Source: RGIG4034 sp045628945 (GTDB lineage Bacteria > Bacillota > Clostridia > Lachnospirales > Lachnospiraceae). From it: 51,304 nt of DNA. Every line of letters begins with the position of its first letter. Within the stretch, counting starts at the first letter, position 1. A program made the translations under genes and the position numbers. Shown piece by piece: positions 43,454 through 51,304 of the stretch. The DNA lies in assembly GCA_045628945.1 (NCBI GenBank), contig JAZQQG010000040.1, positions 1-51,304 on the forward strand, in the 5' to 3' direction. The notes under the pieces are model-generated. The model was not told the DNA's origin. It did not search any database and saw nothing but the letters and a program-made list of their open reading frames with translations.

Positions 43454-43954
43454 ATGGAACGATTAACCAAAGAAGATATCAAAAAAATTGAAGCCGAGAT
43501 CGAAGAGCGTAAGCTGGTGGTGCGCCCGAAGGCAATTGAGGACCTGAAGGAAGCAAGATCCCACGGTGATTTAAGCGAGAACTTCGAATATTATGCAGCC
43601 AAGCGATTCAAGAATAAGAACGAGAGTCGAATTCGCTATTTGGAGAGAATGCTTCGAACCTGTGAGGTCATTGAAGAAGAAGCGGGAGAGGATGAGATCG
43701 GAATCAACAATACCGTAACCATCTACCTGGAAGAGGATGAGGAAGAAGAGACCTATAAACTGGTTACCAGTGTGCGAAGTAACTCGTTAAACGGTTTGAT
43801 CAGTAATGAATCCCCGCTGGGACAGGCGATGCGCGGGAAAAAGGTCGGAGATCGTATCACGGTTAAGGTAAACGATTCCTACAGTTATACGGCAATTATC
43901 CGGAAAATCGACAAGACGACCGATGATGCCAATGACACGATTCGGAGCTATTAA
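43454..43954 (+). CDS. GreA/GreB-type transcription elongation factor
   Basis: This 166-residue protein has the Gre plan: an N-terminal coiled coil with the tip motif GDLSENFEYYAAK (acidic Asp39 and Glu42, which reach the polymerase active site), and a C-terminal FKBP-like domain (SPLGQAMRGKKVGDRITVKV). It rescues backtracked RNA polymerase by promoting transcript cleavage. It begins directly at the stop codon of the 72-residue gene, in one transcript with the giant helicase. It may be a second Gre paralogue rather than the housekeeping copy; the window cannot tell. Confidence 0.92.
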   Translation: MERLTKEDIKKIEAEIEERKLVVRPKAIEDLKEARSHGDLSENFEYYAAKRFKNKNESRIRYLERMLRTCEVIEEEAGEDEIGINNTVTIYLEEDEEEETYKLVTSVRSNSLNGLISNESPLGQAMRGKKVGDRITVKVNDSYSYTAIIRKIDKTTDDANDTIRSY

Positions 43955-43978
43955 TTATAATAACGGGAGTTATTTTAT

Positions 43979-46900
43979 ATGCGAAAGCAACGCGCAATGA
44001 CGAAAAAGTTAATCAGGATTCTACTTACAGTATCGATCGTGGCCGGTTCCCTACTCGGGATTCAGAAAATTCGACCATTGCCGGTTGCGGCCGCTGAAAA
44101 TACGGTTCTTCGTGTGGGCTTCTATGAGGAACCGGGCTATGCCATGGCGGACGAGAAGGGAATCTGCAGTGGATATTCCTATGATTATCTGATGCGATTG
44201 GCCAATTTCGGCGGATGGAGTTACGAGTTCGTTACCGTGGATCGGCATACGAAGGCTCCTTTGACCAAGGAGAGTGCTCTGCGCCTGTGTGAGGCGGGAG
44301 AGTTGGATCTGGTTCCGAATGTGATGCTCCGGGAAGCGGAGGCACTGGGGGTATACCTGGTTTCTGAACCGATGGGGACGGCAGTTCGAGCCATTGACCG
44401 AGACGAAGAGTCGGATACTCTTTTGGATGAGTATCCCGGAATTCGAGAGTCAACCTATCTGGCGGTTCGAGAAGATCGGGAACTGGTGCGAAAGATGGAG
44501 CAGGCTGTAATCCAGATGAACCAGGTTACTTCTGACTGGACGGAGGGACCGACCCTCTACCATCCTACGTATGCGATGTCCGGCCCTATGCCCCTTACTC
44601 CGACGCAACAGCAGTATGTTCGCAAGCATCCTGTAATCAAGGCGTTATGTCTTGAAGGCTTCGGGTTTTTCTTTCGTGAGGAAAAGGACCATACCGCAGA
44701 CGGCCTCTGCGCGGATATTCTGAATTATACGGCCGATTGCTACGGGATGACGGTGGAATACTACGGCGCGGCCAATATGAGTGAGTTTACCGAGATGTTC
44801 CGAACGGGAGAGTATGATCTGGCGTTGTTAACCCCCTACGATCTTCAGTTTGCCCAGGGGCATAATACGAGATTAAGTGAGCCGGTTCTGTCTTATTCGT
44901 TGTCGGCGGTAGTTCGGGATGATTTTGAATTCCCGGAGGACAATACCAAGATGCGGATTGCAATCTATGGCGAAGGAAATCTGATCAGCCCGGTTCGGGA
45001 CTACTATGCGGGAGCTCAGTTTATTAAATACGGCAACTGGGAGAAATGCGTGGAGGCCGTGCGCGTTCATCAGGTGGATTGCACATTCCTTCCGGATTAT
45101 GTGGCGGGCGCCTATCTGGAGCGCGCCAAAAACAGTGAAATGAAGCGCGTTCAGTTCTCCGAGATTACCATGTCGGTCTGCTACGGAATGGCGACCGGTC
45201 GAGAGGACGATTTCTACAGTATCGTGAATAAAATGGTCTATGCGCTGGATGAGGAGCATTACCATACCTTCTTGTTTGAAAATATTCAGGAATACAGTGA
45301 GAAAAGAGGAATGATGGACTTCCTCTATGAGAATCTGATGCTTATCGTCCTGATTCTGGGCGTGTTGCTCGTTATTCTGCTAACGGTTGTGTGCATCGTG
45401 AACTCCATGAAGCGCAAAGCAGACAAGCTTCGAAAGATGGATGAAGAACGAATCTCCCTTGCAATTGCGAAAACGGATATTGTGGTATGGGATTACGACC
45501 TTCAGCGCAGATGTATTCTGGGACAGCTTCCCAGGAACACCCTGCCGGAGGAATATACGAAGAATGTGCCGGAGAGTGAGATTGAAGCCGGATTGATTCA
45601 TCCGGGCAGTATCGGTCTCTATCGCAAGCTCTATGCTACTCTTTTGACCGGCGAGCGAAGCGTTACCGGAGAGATTCAGCGAAAAGATAACTACGGTGCA
45701 TTCCACTGGTATCGATTGACTTATACGGATCTTTCGGAGAGTGGTCAGGAGCATCATGCGATCGGTGTTTTGGAACTAATCGATGAGCAGAAAAAAGCAG
45801 AACAATCCTATCGTGCGGAGCAGATGTACCGTGAAAGCCTAATGGGGCAGTCCCTGGATTGCTTTGTGGTTAACATAACTCTGAATCGCGTGGAAGAGTC
45901 CAAGCACAATACCCCCGAGGGCCCGAAGGATTTGGGCTTTACGAAGGTTCGCGATGTGGTGAACTATGTCGTGAGCAAGATGTTCCAAGAGGAGGAGCGC
46001 GCCGGCTTCTTAGAGATTATGTCGTTGCCGGAGCTTCGAAGAGCACATCGAAGCGGTGTGCGTGAGACGAACTATGAGTTCCGCGTTGCGACAGAGAACG
46101 GTGGCAAGGAATGGCGTGAGGCGCTGTTCCGTATCATTGAAAATCCGTATACCGGGGATATTCTTACGTTTGTTTTCATTCGAAATATTAACAAAGAGCG
46201 AATCAGTCAATTGGTGAACGATACCGTGCGTAAGAGCATGCAGTTGGCAATCGACGATTCCTTTGATTACTTGTTTGCCTTCGATTTTGTGGGCGGAAAC
46301 TACGAGGTGATGGGACACATTCGTCCGTTACGAATTCCTGCCAAGGGAAGAATCCAGGTGGTTGTGGATCGGTTGAGCGAATTGCTGCATCCGGAGGACC
46401 TTTATGCAACCGAGTATTTGAAGGATGTTCGTAAACTGCGTCAGGAACTGGATGAGAACAATCAGTTTATTCTTCAATGCAGATTATCTTTTGCGGAGGA
46501 CAAGAGCGAATACCTGTGGTATGAGTTCAAGGCACAGCCCCAGTACAATGAAGTAACCATGAATCCCATCTGTATTCTGATGGTTCGTGACATTACTTCG
46601 GTCAAACAAAATGAGGCAGCGCTTAAGCTGGCACTGGAAGGAGCGAAGCAGGCAGCTCAGGCGAAGCAGGACTTCTTATCGAATATGTCCCATGAGATTC
46701 GTACTCCTTTGAACGGTATTCTCGGTATGCTGGAATTGAAACGACAGGAGGGCGGAATCGAACCGGACTCTTATGTGGATAAGGCGTATGTCTCGGCAAA
46801 GCACCTTTTGGGACTCGTAAACGATATTCTGGATATGTCGAAGATTGACAGCAATAAGATTGAATTGCAGCAGCAGTTCACCGTTATGCGGGATGTCTGG

Positions 46901-47791
46901 TATTACGTCATGGATATTATCGAACCCATGGCAAAAGAGAAAAACATCAACATTCAGATGAATATGGATCGGGCGCCGAAGGAGGTTGCCAAGGTGGATT
47001 CCGGTCGTCTGAAGCAGATTTTTGTGAATATTCTGTCGAATGCCGTGAAATATACGAACCCCGGCGGAGAAATTGTCGTCAGCAGTCATTTTGAGGTACT
47101 TGGTGAACGTTTTGTGCGAGGGCGATATGAGTTTCAGGACAACGGAATCGGCATGAGCAAGGAATTCCTGGAGAAGGCATTCGAACCCTTTGAACAGATG
47201 GACAAAACCTACAATCGTAAGGGTACCGGCTTAGGCCTTGCGATTACCAAACGTCTGGTGGATCTGATGGGCGGTACCATTCGAATCGAGTCGGAGGAAA
47301 ATGTCGGAACCAATGTAATTCTGACTTTTGAATTCGAGAGTATTACGAGAGAAGAGATGGACCAGACCATTGTTCCGAAGCAGGAAGCCATTCTTCGCAG
47401 CGATTTCTCCGGCAACCGCGTTCTGGTTGTGGAGGATCACCCGATCAATATGGAGATTGCATGTAAACAGTTAAGCAAGATGAATTTTGAGGTAGACCGT
47501 GCAAATGACGGACAGGAAGCGGTAGAAGTGTACTTAAGTCATGAACCCGGCTATTACGATATCGTCTTTATGGATATTATGATGCCGAATATGGATGGTT
47601 ACGAGGCAACCGGACGGATTCGTGCTTCGGGCCGTGGGGATGCGGTTAGCCTTCCGATTGTGGCGATGACGGCGAATGCATTCTCGGAGGATGTAACAAA
47701 ATCTCTGGAGCGAGGCATGAATGCGCATTTGTCCAAGCCCTTTGATCGCAAACAACTGTTACAGACACTGAATGCTATTTTAGGTGATTAA
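43979..47791 (+). CDS. Large hybrid sensor histidine kinase with two periplasmic-binding-type domains
   Basis: This 1270-residue protein has a signal/anchor at about 8-37. Two SBP_bac_3-like extracellular domains follow, about 45-180 and 220-440 (VLRVGFYEEPGYAMADEKG, later TADGLCADILNYTADCYG). A membrane helix lies at about 455-480. Three PAS-like segments follow between 490 and 890. The kinase has HisKA with His905 (NMSHEIRTPLNGILGML) and HATPase motifs (IFVNILSNAVKYTN, DNGIGMS, GTGLGLAI). The C-terminal receiver has phospho-acceptor Asp1199 (FMDIMMPNMDG) and Lys in SKPFD. It lies 24 bases after the Gre gene. It likely senses a small molecule, perhaps an amino acid. The output partner is not in the window. 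Confidence 0.93.
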   Translation: MRKQRAMTKKLIRILLTVSIVAGSLLGIQKIRPLPVAAAENTVLRVGFYEEPGYAMADEKGICSGYSYDYLMRLANFGGWSYEFVTVDRHTKAPLTKESALRLCEAGELDLVPNVMLREAEALGVYLVSEPMGTAVRAIDRDEESDTLLDEYPGIRESTYLAVREDRELVRKMEQAVIQMNQVTSDWTEGPTLYHPTYAMSGPMPLTPTQQQYVRKHPVIKALCLEGFGFFFREEKDHTADGLCADILNYTADCYGMTVEYYGAANMSEFTEMFRTGEYDLALLTPYDLQFAQGHNTRLSEPVLSYSLSAVVRDDFEFPEDNTKMRIAIYGEGNLISPVRDYYAGAQFIKYGNWEKCVEAVRVHQVDCTFLPDYVAGAYLERAKNSEMKRVQFSEITMSVCYGMATGREDDFYSIVNKMVYALDEEHYHTFLFENIQEYSEKRGMMDFLYENLMLIVLILGVLLVILLTVVCIVNSMKRKADKLRKMDEERISLAIAKTDIVVWDYDLQRRCILGQLPRNTLPEEYTKNVPESEIEAGLIHPGSIGLYRKLYATLLTGERSVTGEIQRKDNYGAFHWYRLTYTDLSESGQEHHAIGVLELIDEQKKAEQSYRAEQMYRESLMGQSLDCFVVNITLNRVEESKHNTPEGPKDLGFTKVRDVVNYVVSKMFQEEERAGFLEIMSLPELRRAHRSGVRETNYEFRVATENGGKEWREALFRIIENPYTGDILTFVFIRNINKERISQLVNDTVRKSMQLAIDDSFDYLFAFDFVGGNYEVMGHIRPLRIPAKGRIQVVVDRLSELLHPEDLYATEYLKDVRKLRQELDENNQFILQCRLSFAEDKSEYLWYEFKAQPQYNEVTMNPICILMVRDITSVKQNEAALKLALEGAKQAAQAKQDFLSNMSHEIRTPLNGILGMLELKRQEGGIEPDSYVDKAYVSAKHLLGLVNDILDMSKIDSNKIELQQQFTVMRDVWYYVMDIIEPMAKEKNINIQMNMDRAPKEVAKVDSGRLKQIFVNILSNAVKYTNPGGEIVVSSHFEVLGERFVRGRYEFQDNGIGMSKEFLEKAFEPFEQMDKTYNRKGTGLGLAITKRLVDLMGGTIRIESEENVGTNVILTFEFESITREEMDQTIVPKQEAILRSDFSGNRVLVVEDHPINMEIACKQLSKMNFEVDRANDGQEAVEVYLSHEPGYYDIVFMDIMMPNMDGYEATGRIRASGRGDAVSLPIVAMTANAFSEDVTKSLERGMNAHLSKPFDRKQLLQTLNAILGD

Positions 47792-47852
47792 GTGATTATA
47801 CCGACGGAAAACAGAAAAATCCCTCACGGAACAAAGAAAGCGGAGGATTACG

Positions 47853-49013
47853 ATGGCAGACAAAAAGACAACCTGTTCCCATGATAAGCATTGCGGAGGC
47901 TGCGATTACAGCGGTCTTCCCTACGAGGAGCAGCTTGCACTCAAACAAAAAAATATGAATGCGCTATTCAAGGGAATCGTAACTCCGGAACCGATTCTGG
48001 GAGCAAAGCATCCGCTCTATTATCGCAATAAAGTGCATGGAGTGCTCTTTTCCGACGGCAAAGGCAATGTCTATTCCGGTGTCTATGAAGCGGGAACGCA
48101 CCGATTGGAGGCCGTCAATGATTGTCGTATCGAGAATCGTAAGGCATCCGAGATTATTCGGGACACTGTTAAAGTGTTGAAAAGCTTCCGGTTTCCTATC
48201 TACTATGAGAAGACGGACCGCGGTCTGTTAAAGCATATTCTGGTGCGCGTGGCCGAAGAGACCGGTGAGATTATGCTGATTCTTGTGGCCAGAAGCCCCA
48301 TTCTTCCGTCAAAAAATAATTTTGTGAAGGCGATTCGCGCCATTCATCCGGAGATTACGACCATCGTTCTCAATGTCAATGAAAAGGACACCACCATGGT
48401 GCTTGGCGGTCGGGACATTCCACTCTACGGTCCCGGTTTTATCATTGATAAGCTGATGGGGATTCGTTATCGTCTGTCCCCGCGTTCCTTCTATCAGATC
48501 AATCATGAACAGACGGCTGTTCTCTATGAGAAGGCCTACGAATATGCCGGCCTCACCGGCAAGGAAACGGTAATCGATGCCTATTGCGGCATCGGAACCA
48601 TTGGTATGGGAATTGCTTCCGGCGCTACGAGAGTCATCGGCGTAGAGTTAAACCAGGATGCGGTGAAGGATGCCGTTCGAACCGCTGAACACAATAAGAT
48701 TACCAACATTGAGTTCTACAATGCGGATGCCGGTGATTTTTTGACCGGAATGGCGGAGGCAGGTCAGAAGGCGGATGTGGTCTTCCTGGATCCACCCCGC
48801 TCCGGCAGCACCGAGAAATTCCTGGATGCGGTCATCGCCCTGGCACCGGAGCGGATCGTCTACATTTCCTGTGGCCCCGACACGCAGAAACGCGACATCG
48901 AATATCTGATGAAGAAGAGTTCGTACCGCGTGAAGAAGCTCTGCCCGGTGGACTTATTTCCGCTGACGAAGCATGTTGAGACGGTCTGTTTGATGTCTAG
49001 GAAAGAGAAATAA
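47853..49013 (+). CDS. rlmD: RlmD/TrmA-type 23S rRNA uracil-5 methyltransferase
   Basis: This 386-residue protein has N-terminal Cys residues (8, 14 and 17, in CSHDKHCGGC) for an iron-sulphur cluster, completed by the Cys of NDCRI. The SAM-binding motif is DAYCGIGTIGMGIAS. The catalytic Cys340 sits in VYISCGPDTQKRDI, and the FLDPPRSGS motif is present. It methylates uracil C5 in rRNA. The TRAM domain seen in some relatives is absent, which is normal for many Firmicutes. GCGGAGGA precedes the ATG. The exact site (U747/U1939 type) cannot be told from sequence. Confidence 0.93.
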   Translation: MADKKTTCSHDKHCGGCDYSGLPYEEQLALKQKNMNALFKGIVTPEPILGAKHPLYYRNKVHGVLFSDGKGNVYSGVYEAGTHRLEAVNDCRIENRKASEIIRDTVKVLKSFRFPIYYEKTDRGLLKHILVRVAEETGEIMLILVARSPILPSKNNFVKAIRAIHPEITTIVLNVNEKDTTMVLGGRDIPLYGPGFIIDKLMGIRYRLSPRSFYQINHEQTAVLYEKAYEYAGLTGKETVIDAYCGIGTIGMGIASGATRVIGVELNQDAVKDAVRTAEHNKITNIEFYNADAGDFLTGMAEAGQKADVVFLDPPRSGSTEKFLDAVIALAPERIVYISCGPDTQKRDIEYLMKKSSYRVKKLCPVDLFPLTKHVETVCLMSRKEK

Positions 49014-49033
49014 ATAGCGAAAAGTAGCGTATT

Positions 49034-49080
49034 TACGGGCTTTTTTGAGATTATGCAATAGCTCATGAAAGTCCGTATTT
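49034..49080 (+). terminator. Terminator-like stem-loop after RlmD gene
   Basis: TACGGGCTTT (49034-49043) and AAAGTCCGTA (49068-49077) pair with one wobble, extended by TTGAG/CTCAT, and are followed by TTTCAT. Confidence 0.6.
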
Positions 49081-49130
49081 CATATATTGAAACATATCTA
49101 CTATAAAAACGGTCAGAGGGTTTAGGCTGT

Positions 49131-49264
49131 GGATTAGATGTCGTGGGTTGTGGCACTAGGATAGATGTTATCTAGGGTGCAAACTCAATTTGAGTGAGTG
49201 ATTTAGATGTTGTCTAAACCGGCAACTCGACTGTTGGCAATATAGCAGGCAGTGGATTAGATGT
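49131..49264 (+). repeat. Four spaced TAGATGT repeats in a gene-free stretch
   Basis: The heptamer TAGATGT, often preceded by GGAT or GATT, occurs at 49135, 49162, 49204 and 49258 in the 317-base gap 49014-49330. Spacings (27, 42 and 54 bases) are irregular, so it is not a CRISPR. The first and last copies share GTGGATTAGATGTT-like flanks. The rest of the gap holds only the two terminators. Meaning unknown. Confidence 0.5.
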
Positions 49265-49265
49265 T

Positions 49266-49303
49266 ACGAAAAGAAAGCCTCCGAGTTGTTTAGCTCGGAG
49301 GTC
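49266..49303 (-). terminator. Terminator of the nitroreductase operon
   Basis: On the minus strand CCTCCGAG and CTCGGAGG (49278-49301) form an 8-bp stem, followed by CTTTCTTTTCG. It lies 28 bases after the stop. Confidence 0.85.
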
Positions 49304-49330
49304 TGCAAATCAATATACTACGTAATTTTG

Positions 49331-49927
49331 CTATTCTACAAAAAGAACACGACCATCTTTGCGTGGTTTCGCTTTTGGATATTCACCATTAATGTATCCC
49401 ATGCAAAGAAACATTAATGGTTCATAATCTTCATCGAAATTCCAGTCTTTTAGCAATGCTCGCATTTCTGGAATTTGAAAAGTAGCTTCAGCTCGACCAA
49501 CAATGCAGTTGTCAACACCGAGGGAATAAGCTTCAATTGCCATGTTTTCAATACAAGTGAAGCCGGAGCCTATTCCATTAACCTTTGTGTATCTATCTTT
49601 CGGAATACATACTATAGCTAATGCTTGACAATCATAAAACCCATTTCTTATAGATAAATCATCTATGATAGATGGCTGGTCAGAATTAACTTTTCTGCCT
49701 CCCCAGTTTCTGTTTTCACAATTTGCATTGTAAATACCGATTTTTCTGATGAGCTCGAAGTTATCGATTACAATAATTTTGGTTCCCTGACCACCGCCTG
49801 CATTTGGTGCATACAAGCCAGCTTCAACTATTTTTTCAAGTTTTTCACGTTCTACGGGTTGTGAAGTGTATTTTCTGATGGTTCTTCTTGTTTTTAATAA
49901 ATCCAACATTTCCATATTAGATGTCAT
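49331..49927 (-). CDS. Nitroreductase family FMN oxidoreductase
   Basis: This 198-residue protein has the nitroreductase start (LLKTRRTIRKYTSQPVE) with FMN phosphate contact RRTIRKY and the later GLYAPNAGGGQGTKI. The C-terminus has the MFLCMGYINGEYP region. It reduces nitro compounds or flavins with NAD(P)H. It lies 12 bases downstream of the cupin gene on the same strand, so the two form an operon under the HxlR regulator. AT-rich codons differ from the rRNA methyltransferase region. Confidence 0.9.
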   Translation of the reverse strand: MTSNMEMLDLLKTRRTIRKYTSQPVEREKLEKIVEAGLYAPNAGGGQGTKIIVIDNFELIRKIGIYNANCENRNWGGRKVNSDQPSIIDDLSIRNGFYDCQALAIVCIPKDRYTKVNGIGSGFTCIENMAIEAYSLGVDNCIVGRAEATFQIPEMRALLKDWNFDEDYEPLMFLCMGYINGEYPKAKPRKDGRVLFVE

Positions 49928-49939
49928 ATCCTTATAATG

Positions 49940-50293
49940 TTAATACACTACAGCATCATCTACTGTGAATCCATCAAGTGAGTTTTCCTTCACCTGAATG
50001 CAGATATAAGTGATACCTGAATCACTTGCAGCGGAGAACTGACGCTTTGCAGCAGGGCTGATTTTTAACCAGTCACCTGTAGTAATTTCGACAGTATCAT
50101 CATCAATGACAGCAGTTCCTTTTCCAGCAATAACTCCATAGATTTCTTCATTGTTCTTGTGAGAATGAATAAATGGAACGCCTGCACCAGCAGGAAGAGA
50201 ATTAATACTTACTTCAGCACCAGTTAAAGAAAGTGCTTCATGAAGTTCTGCACGACCTTCATTACCAATATTTGTTTTTGTGTAGTTTGACAT
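49940..50293 (-). CDS. Small cupin-domain protein
   Basis: I start it at 50293 (117 residues, MSNYTKTNIGNEGRAELH) because GGAGG lies just upstream; an earlier in-frame ATG at 50320 has no ribosome site. The single cupin barrel has motif 1 IHSHKNNEEIYGVIAGKG with His and Glu metal ligands and motif 2 GDWLKISPAAKRQF. It may bind or modify a small aromatic or quinone-like compound. It is the first gene of the cupin-nitroreductase operon. Confidence 0.85.
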   Translation of the reverse strand: MSNYTKTNIGNEGRAELHEALSLTGAEVSINSLPAGAGVPFIHSHKNNEEIYGVIAGKGTAVIDDDTVEITTGDWLKISPAAKRQFSAASDSGITYICIQVKENSLDGFTVDDAVVY

Positions 50294-50349
50294 TTGAATT
50301 ACCTCCATTTTTATTAGCAACCTTGTTGCTTGTTTATAGTATAGTCATT

Positions 50350-50400
50350 TACGCACTCTAAAAAAAGTACGCACTTTTTTGTAACTGTACATTACAAAAA
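50350..50400. promoter_or_regulatory. HxlR operator region: two TACGCACT repeats and a 9-bp inverted repeat
   Basis: TACGCACT occurs at 50350-50357 and 50368-50375, 18 bases apart. TTTTTGTAA (50376-50384) and TTACAAAAA (50392-50400) form a perfect inverted repeat around CTGTACA. It overlaps the region just upstream of the plus-strand -10 box and of the divergent cupin promoter (-10 AGTATA on plus, 50338-50343). HxlR-type dimers usually bind such palindromes; the ligand assignment is inferred. Confidence 0.6.
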
Positions 50401-50408
50401 GAATGTGC

Positions 50409-50414
50409 TATAAT
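50409..50414 (+). promoter_or_regulatory. -10 box of the HxlR gene
   Basis: Perfect TATAAT at 50409-50414, with a weak -35 TGTACA at 50386-50391 inside the operator (17-base spacing). Confidence 0.65.
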
Positions 50415-50438
50415 ATACAAGAAATGAGGTGATTACGA

Positions 50439-50765
50439 ATGAAGACAAAAGAAGAACTTCCAGCATGTCCTGTAGCAACATCAGTGGCGCTTATAGGTGG
50501 TAAATGGAAGCTATTGATTATAAGAAATTTAAAAAATCGTCCATGGAGATTTAATGAACTTCAAAGAGATTTAGAAGGCATATCTCAAAAGGTTTTAACT
50601 GATAGTTTAAGACAAATGATTGAAGATGGCCTTGTATATAGAAATGATTACCATGAAAATCCTCCAAGGGTTGATTATGGTTTGACTGAACTTGGGAAAG
50701 AAATGATGCCAATTATTGATGCACTGGCTGATTTCGGTAATTACTATAAAACGATTATTGATTAA
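50439..50765 (+). CDS. HxlR-family redox/aldehyde-type transcription regulator
   Basis: This 108-residue winged-helix protein shows the HxlR layout: one Cys at residue 9 (ELPACPVATS), then GGKWKLLIIRNL, RFNELQRDLEGISQKVLTDS, and the wing DYHENPPRVDYGLTELGKE. Family members respond to reactive species or aldehydes through the N-terminal Cys. GAGGTGATT precedes the ATG. It is divergent to the cupin-nitroreductase operon, which it most likely controls. Confidence 0.92.
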   Translation: MKTKEELPACPVATSVALIGGKWKLLIIRNLKNRPWRFNELQRDLEGISQKVLTDSLRQMIEDGLVYRNDYHENPPRVDYGLTELGKEMMPIIDALADFGNYYKTIID

Positions 50766-50770
50766 TGCAA

Positions 50771-50822
50771 AAGACTCCCCATCACCTGATTACGTTCCAG
50801 TGGTGAGGAGCCTTTGTTTTTT
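50771..50822 (+). terminator. Terminator between the HxlR gene and the recombinase gene
   Basis: Imperfect arms CTCCCCATCACCTG and CCAGTGGTGAGGAG are followed by TTTGTTTTTTAT. It lies just past the HxlR stop and the convergent recombinase stop. Confidence 0.65.
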
Positions 50823-50828
50823 ATATGC

Positions 50829-51304
50829 TTATCTTTCAACATCGACCTTAAGTCCGGATTTCAATTCTACTGTGCAGTGGGTTGGCCAGATTATGATTTG
50901 CTTAAGCCAGCGTTTTACAAGGGCTTCATCGAATACCGTAAGGTCGGAAGATTGGTCTTTGATGAAATCCTGCAACTCTGTGATGCGCTGTAGCTGTTCA
51001 TCACGCTGTACCGTGTCCATTGAGGCTTGCTGGCGCTTTTCTCTGAGCGCGAAAATCTGGTCGGCAATCTCGTCGTAGGCTTCCTTGTTGTTTGCCTTTT
51101 TAACAAGTTCCTGTTGAAGTTCCATAAGCTTCTCATCAATTCCATCCGTGGTGATTGCAGCAGAAGCTCTGATGACCGATGCGATGTTTTGCTGTAGCTG
51201 TTTCTGGTATTTGGATTTATCACCAAGGAGTTCATTCAAGGCAGTAAGTACAATTTCCTGCAGGTCAAGCTCGTTGATGGTTCTGGCATGGCATTCAAGG
51301 CCGG
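50829..51304 (-). CDS. Large serine recombinase, C-terminal part, cut by window end
   Basis: The frame is open to the right edge. It begins with GLECHARTINELDLQEIVLTA (the Cys-rich ribbon tail and the start of the coiled coil) and continues for about 136 residues to a stop at 50829. Features are a Cys/His element, a long coiled coil (about LQQELVKKANNKEAYDEIAD) and a C-terminal basic patch with WLKQIIIWPTHCTVELKSGL. These match the C-terminal half of large serine recombinases that integrate mobile elements; the catalytic N-terminal domain is beyond the window. A TTG at 51239 could start a shorter product but cuts conserved sequence. It marks the edge of an integrated element to the right. Confidence 0.8.
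   Translation of the reverse strand, partial: GLECHARTINELDLQEIVLTALNELLGDKSKYQKQLQQNIASVIRASAAITTDGIDEKLMELQQELVKKANNKEAYDEIADQIFALREKRQQASMDTVQRDEQLQRITELQDFIKDQSSDLTVFDEALVKRWLKQIIIWPTHCTVELKSGLKVDVER

Noticed and set aside
49131..49264. CRISPR array
   Set aside because: The repeats are seven bases long, unevenly spaced, and no Cas-like gene is nearby.

Overview
The window looks like chromosomal DNA from an anaerobic, gut or rumen Gram-positive of the Lachnospiraceae type (Clostridia). Pointers are strong Shine-Dalgarno sites (AGGAGG-like), cellobiose phosphorylase, a CE1-type lipoprotein esterase, superoxide reductase, LuxR-type two-component signalling, BspA-like leucine-rich-repeat surface proteins, and Ig-like (Big_2) proteins carrying CxxC repeats. 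No rRNA or tRNA gene was seen. The species cannot be named from this sequence alone.

Layout. (1) 1-4580 is an AT-rich accessory edge. It holds a Schlafen/AlbA-type regulator cut by the window start, a start-less excisionase-like remnant, a lipoprotein, a run of four small hairpins, an XRE repressor with twin operators, a truncated 21-codon gene, and an MqsA-HTH-Panacea antitoxin-like gene without a visible toxin. (2) 4748-24769 is a cell-surface and signalling cluster, all on the plus strand. Two tandem copies of a [secreted LRR protein + lipoprotein] module are followed by a LuxR-type regulator and a Cys-repeat/LysM wall protein. Next come an AAA-DUF4143 ATPase, a degenerate 7TM kinase-like protein, a true histidine kinase and a NarL-type response regulator. 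The cluster ends with two zinc-ribbon proteins, a small unknown protein, a Big_2/CxxC-repeat membrane protein and an acetyltransferase. (3) 24902-30634 carries cellobiose phosphorylase interrupted by a single in-frame TAG, a SHOCT-domain membrane protein and an MBOAT/SGNH acylation pair. (4) 30830-36379 carries superoxide reductase, an esterase with a divergent AraC regulator, and the Trk potassium-uptake pair. (5) 36600-49013 carries a methyltransferase, a 1956-residue transglutaminase-like/DUF4011/helicase/Vsr-like protein, a GreA-type factor, a large hybrid sensor kinase and an RlmD-like rRNA methyltransferase. (6) 49331-51304 is again AT-rich: nitroreductase plus cupin, a divergent HxlR regulator, and the C-terminal half of a large serine recombinase running off the end.

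How it fits together. The clearest candidate for an undescribed system is region 2. Its LRR and lipoprotein partners were duplicated as a pair. Its sensor operon and its Big_2 protein are preceded by nearly the same promoter element (33 of 43 positions identical, identical spacing to the -10 box), which suggests one regulon. The kinase-like first sensor has lost its phospho-acceptor histidine, so it probably works through the adjacent kinase. All functional roles in region 2 are inference from architecture and neighbourhood. The two AT-rich flanks with recombination genes suggest that mobile DNA has inserted on both sides.
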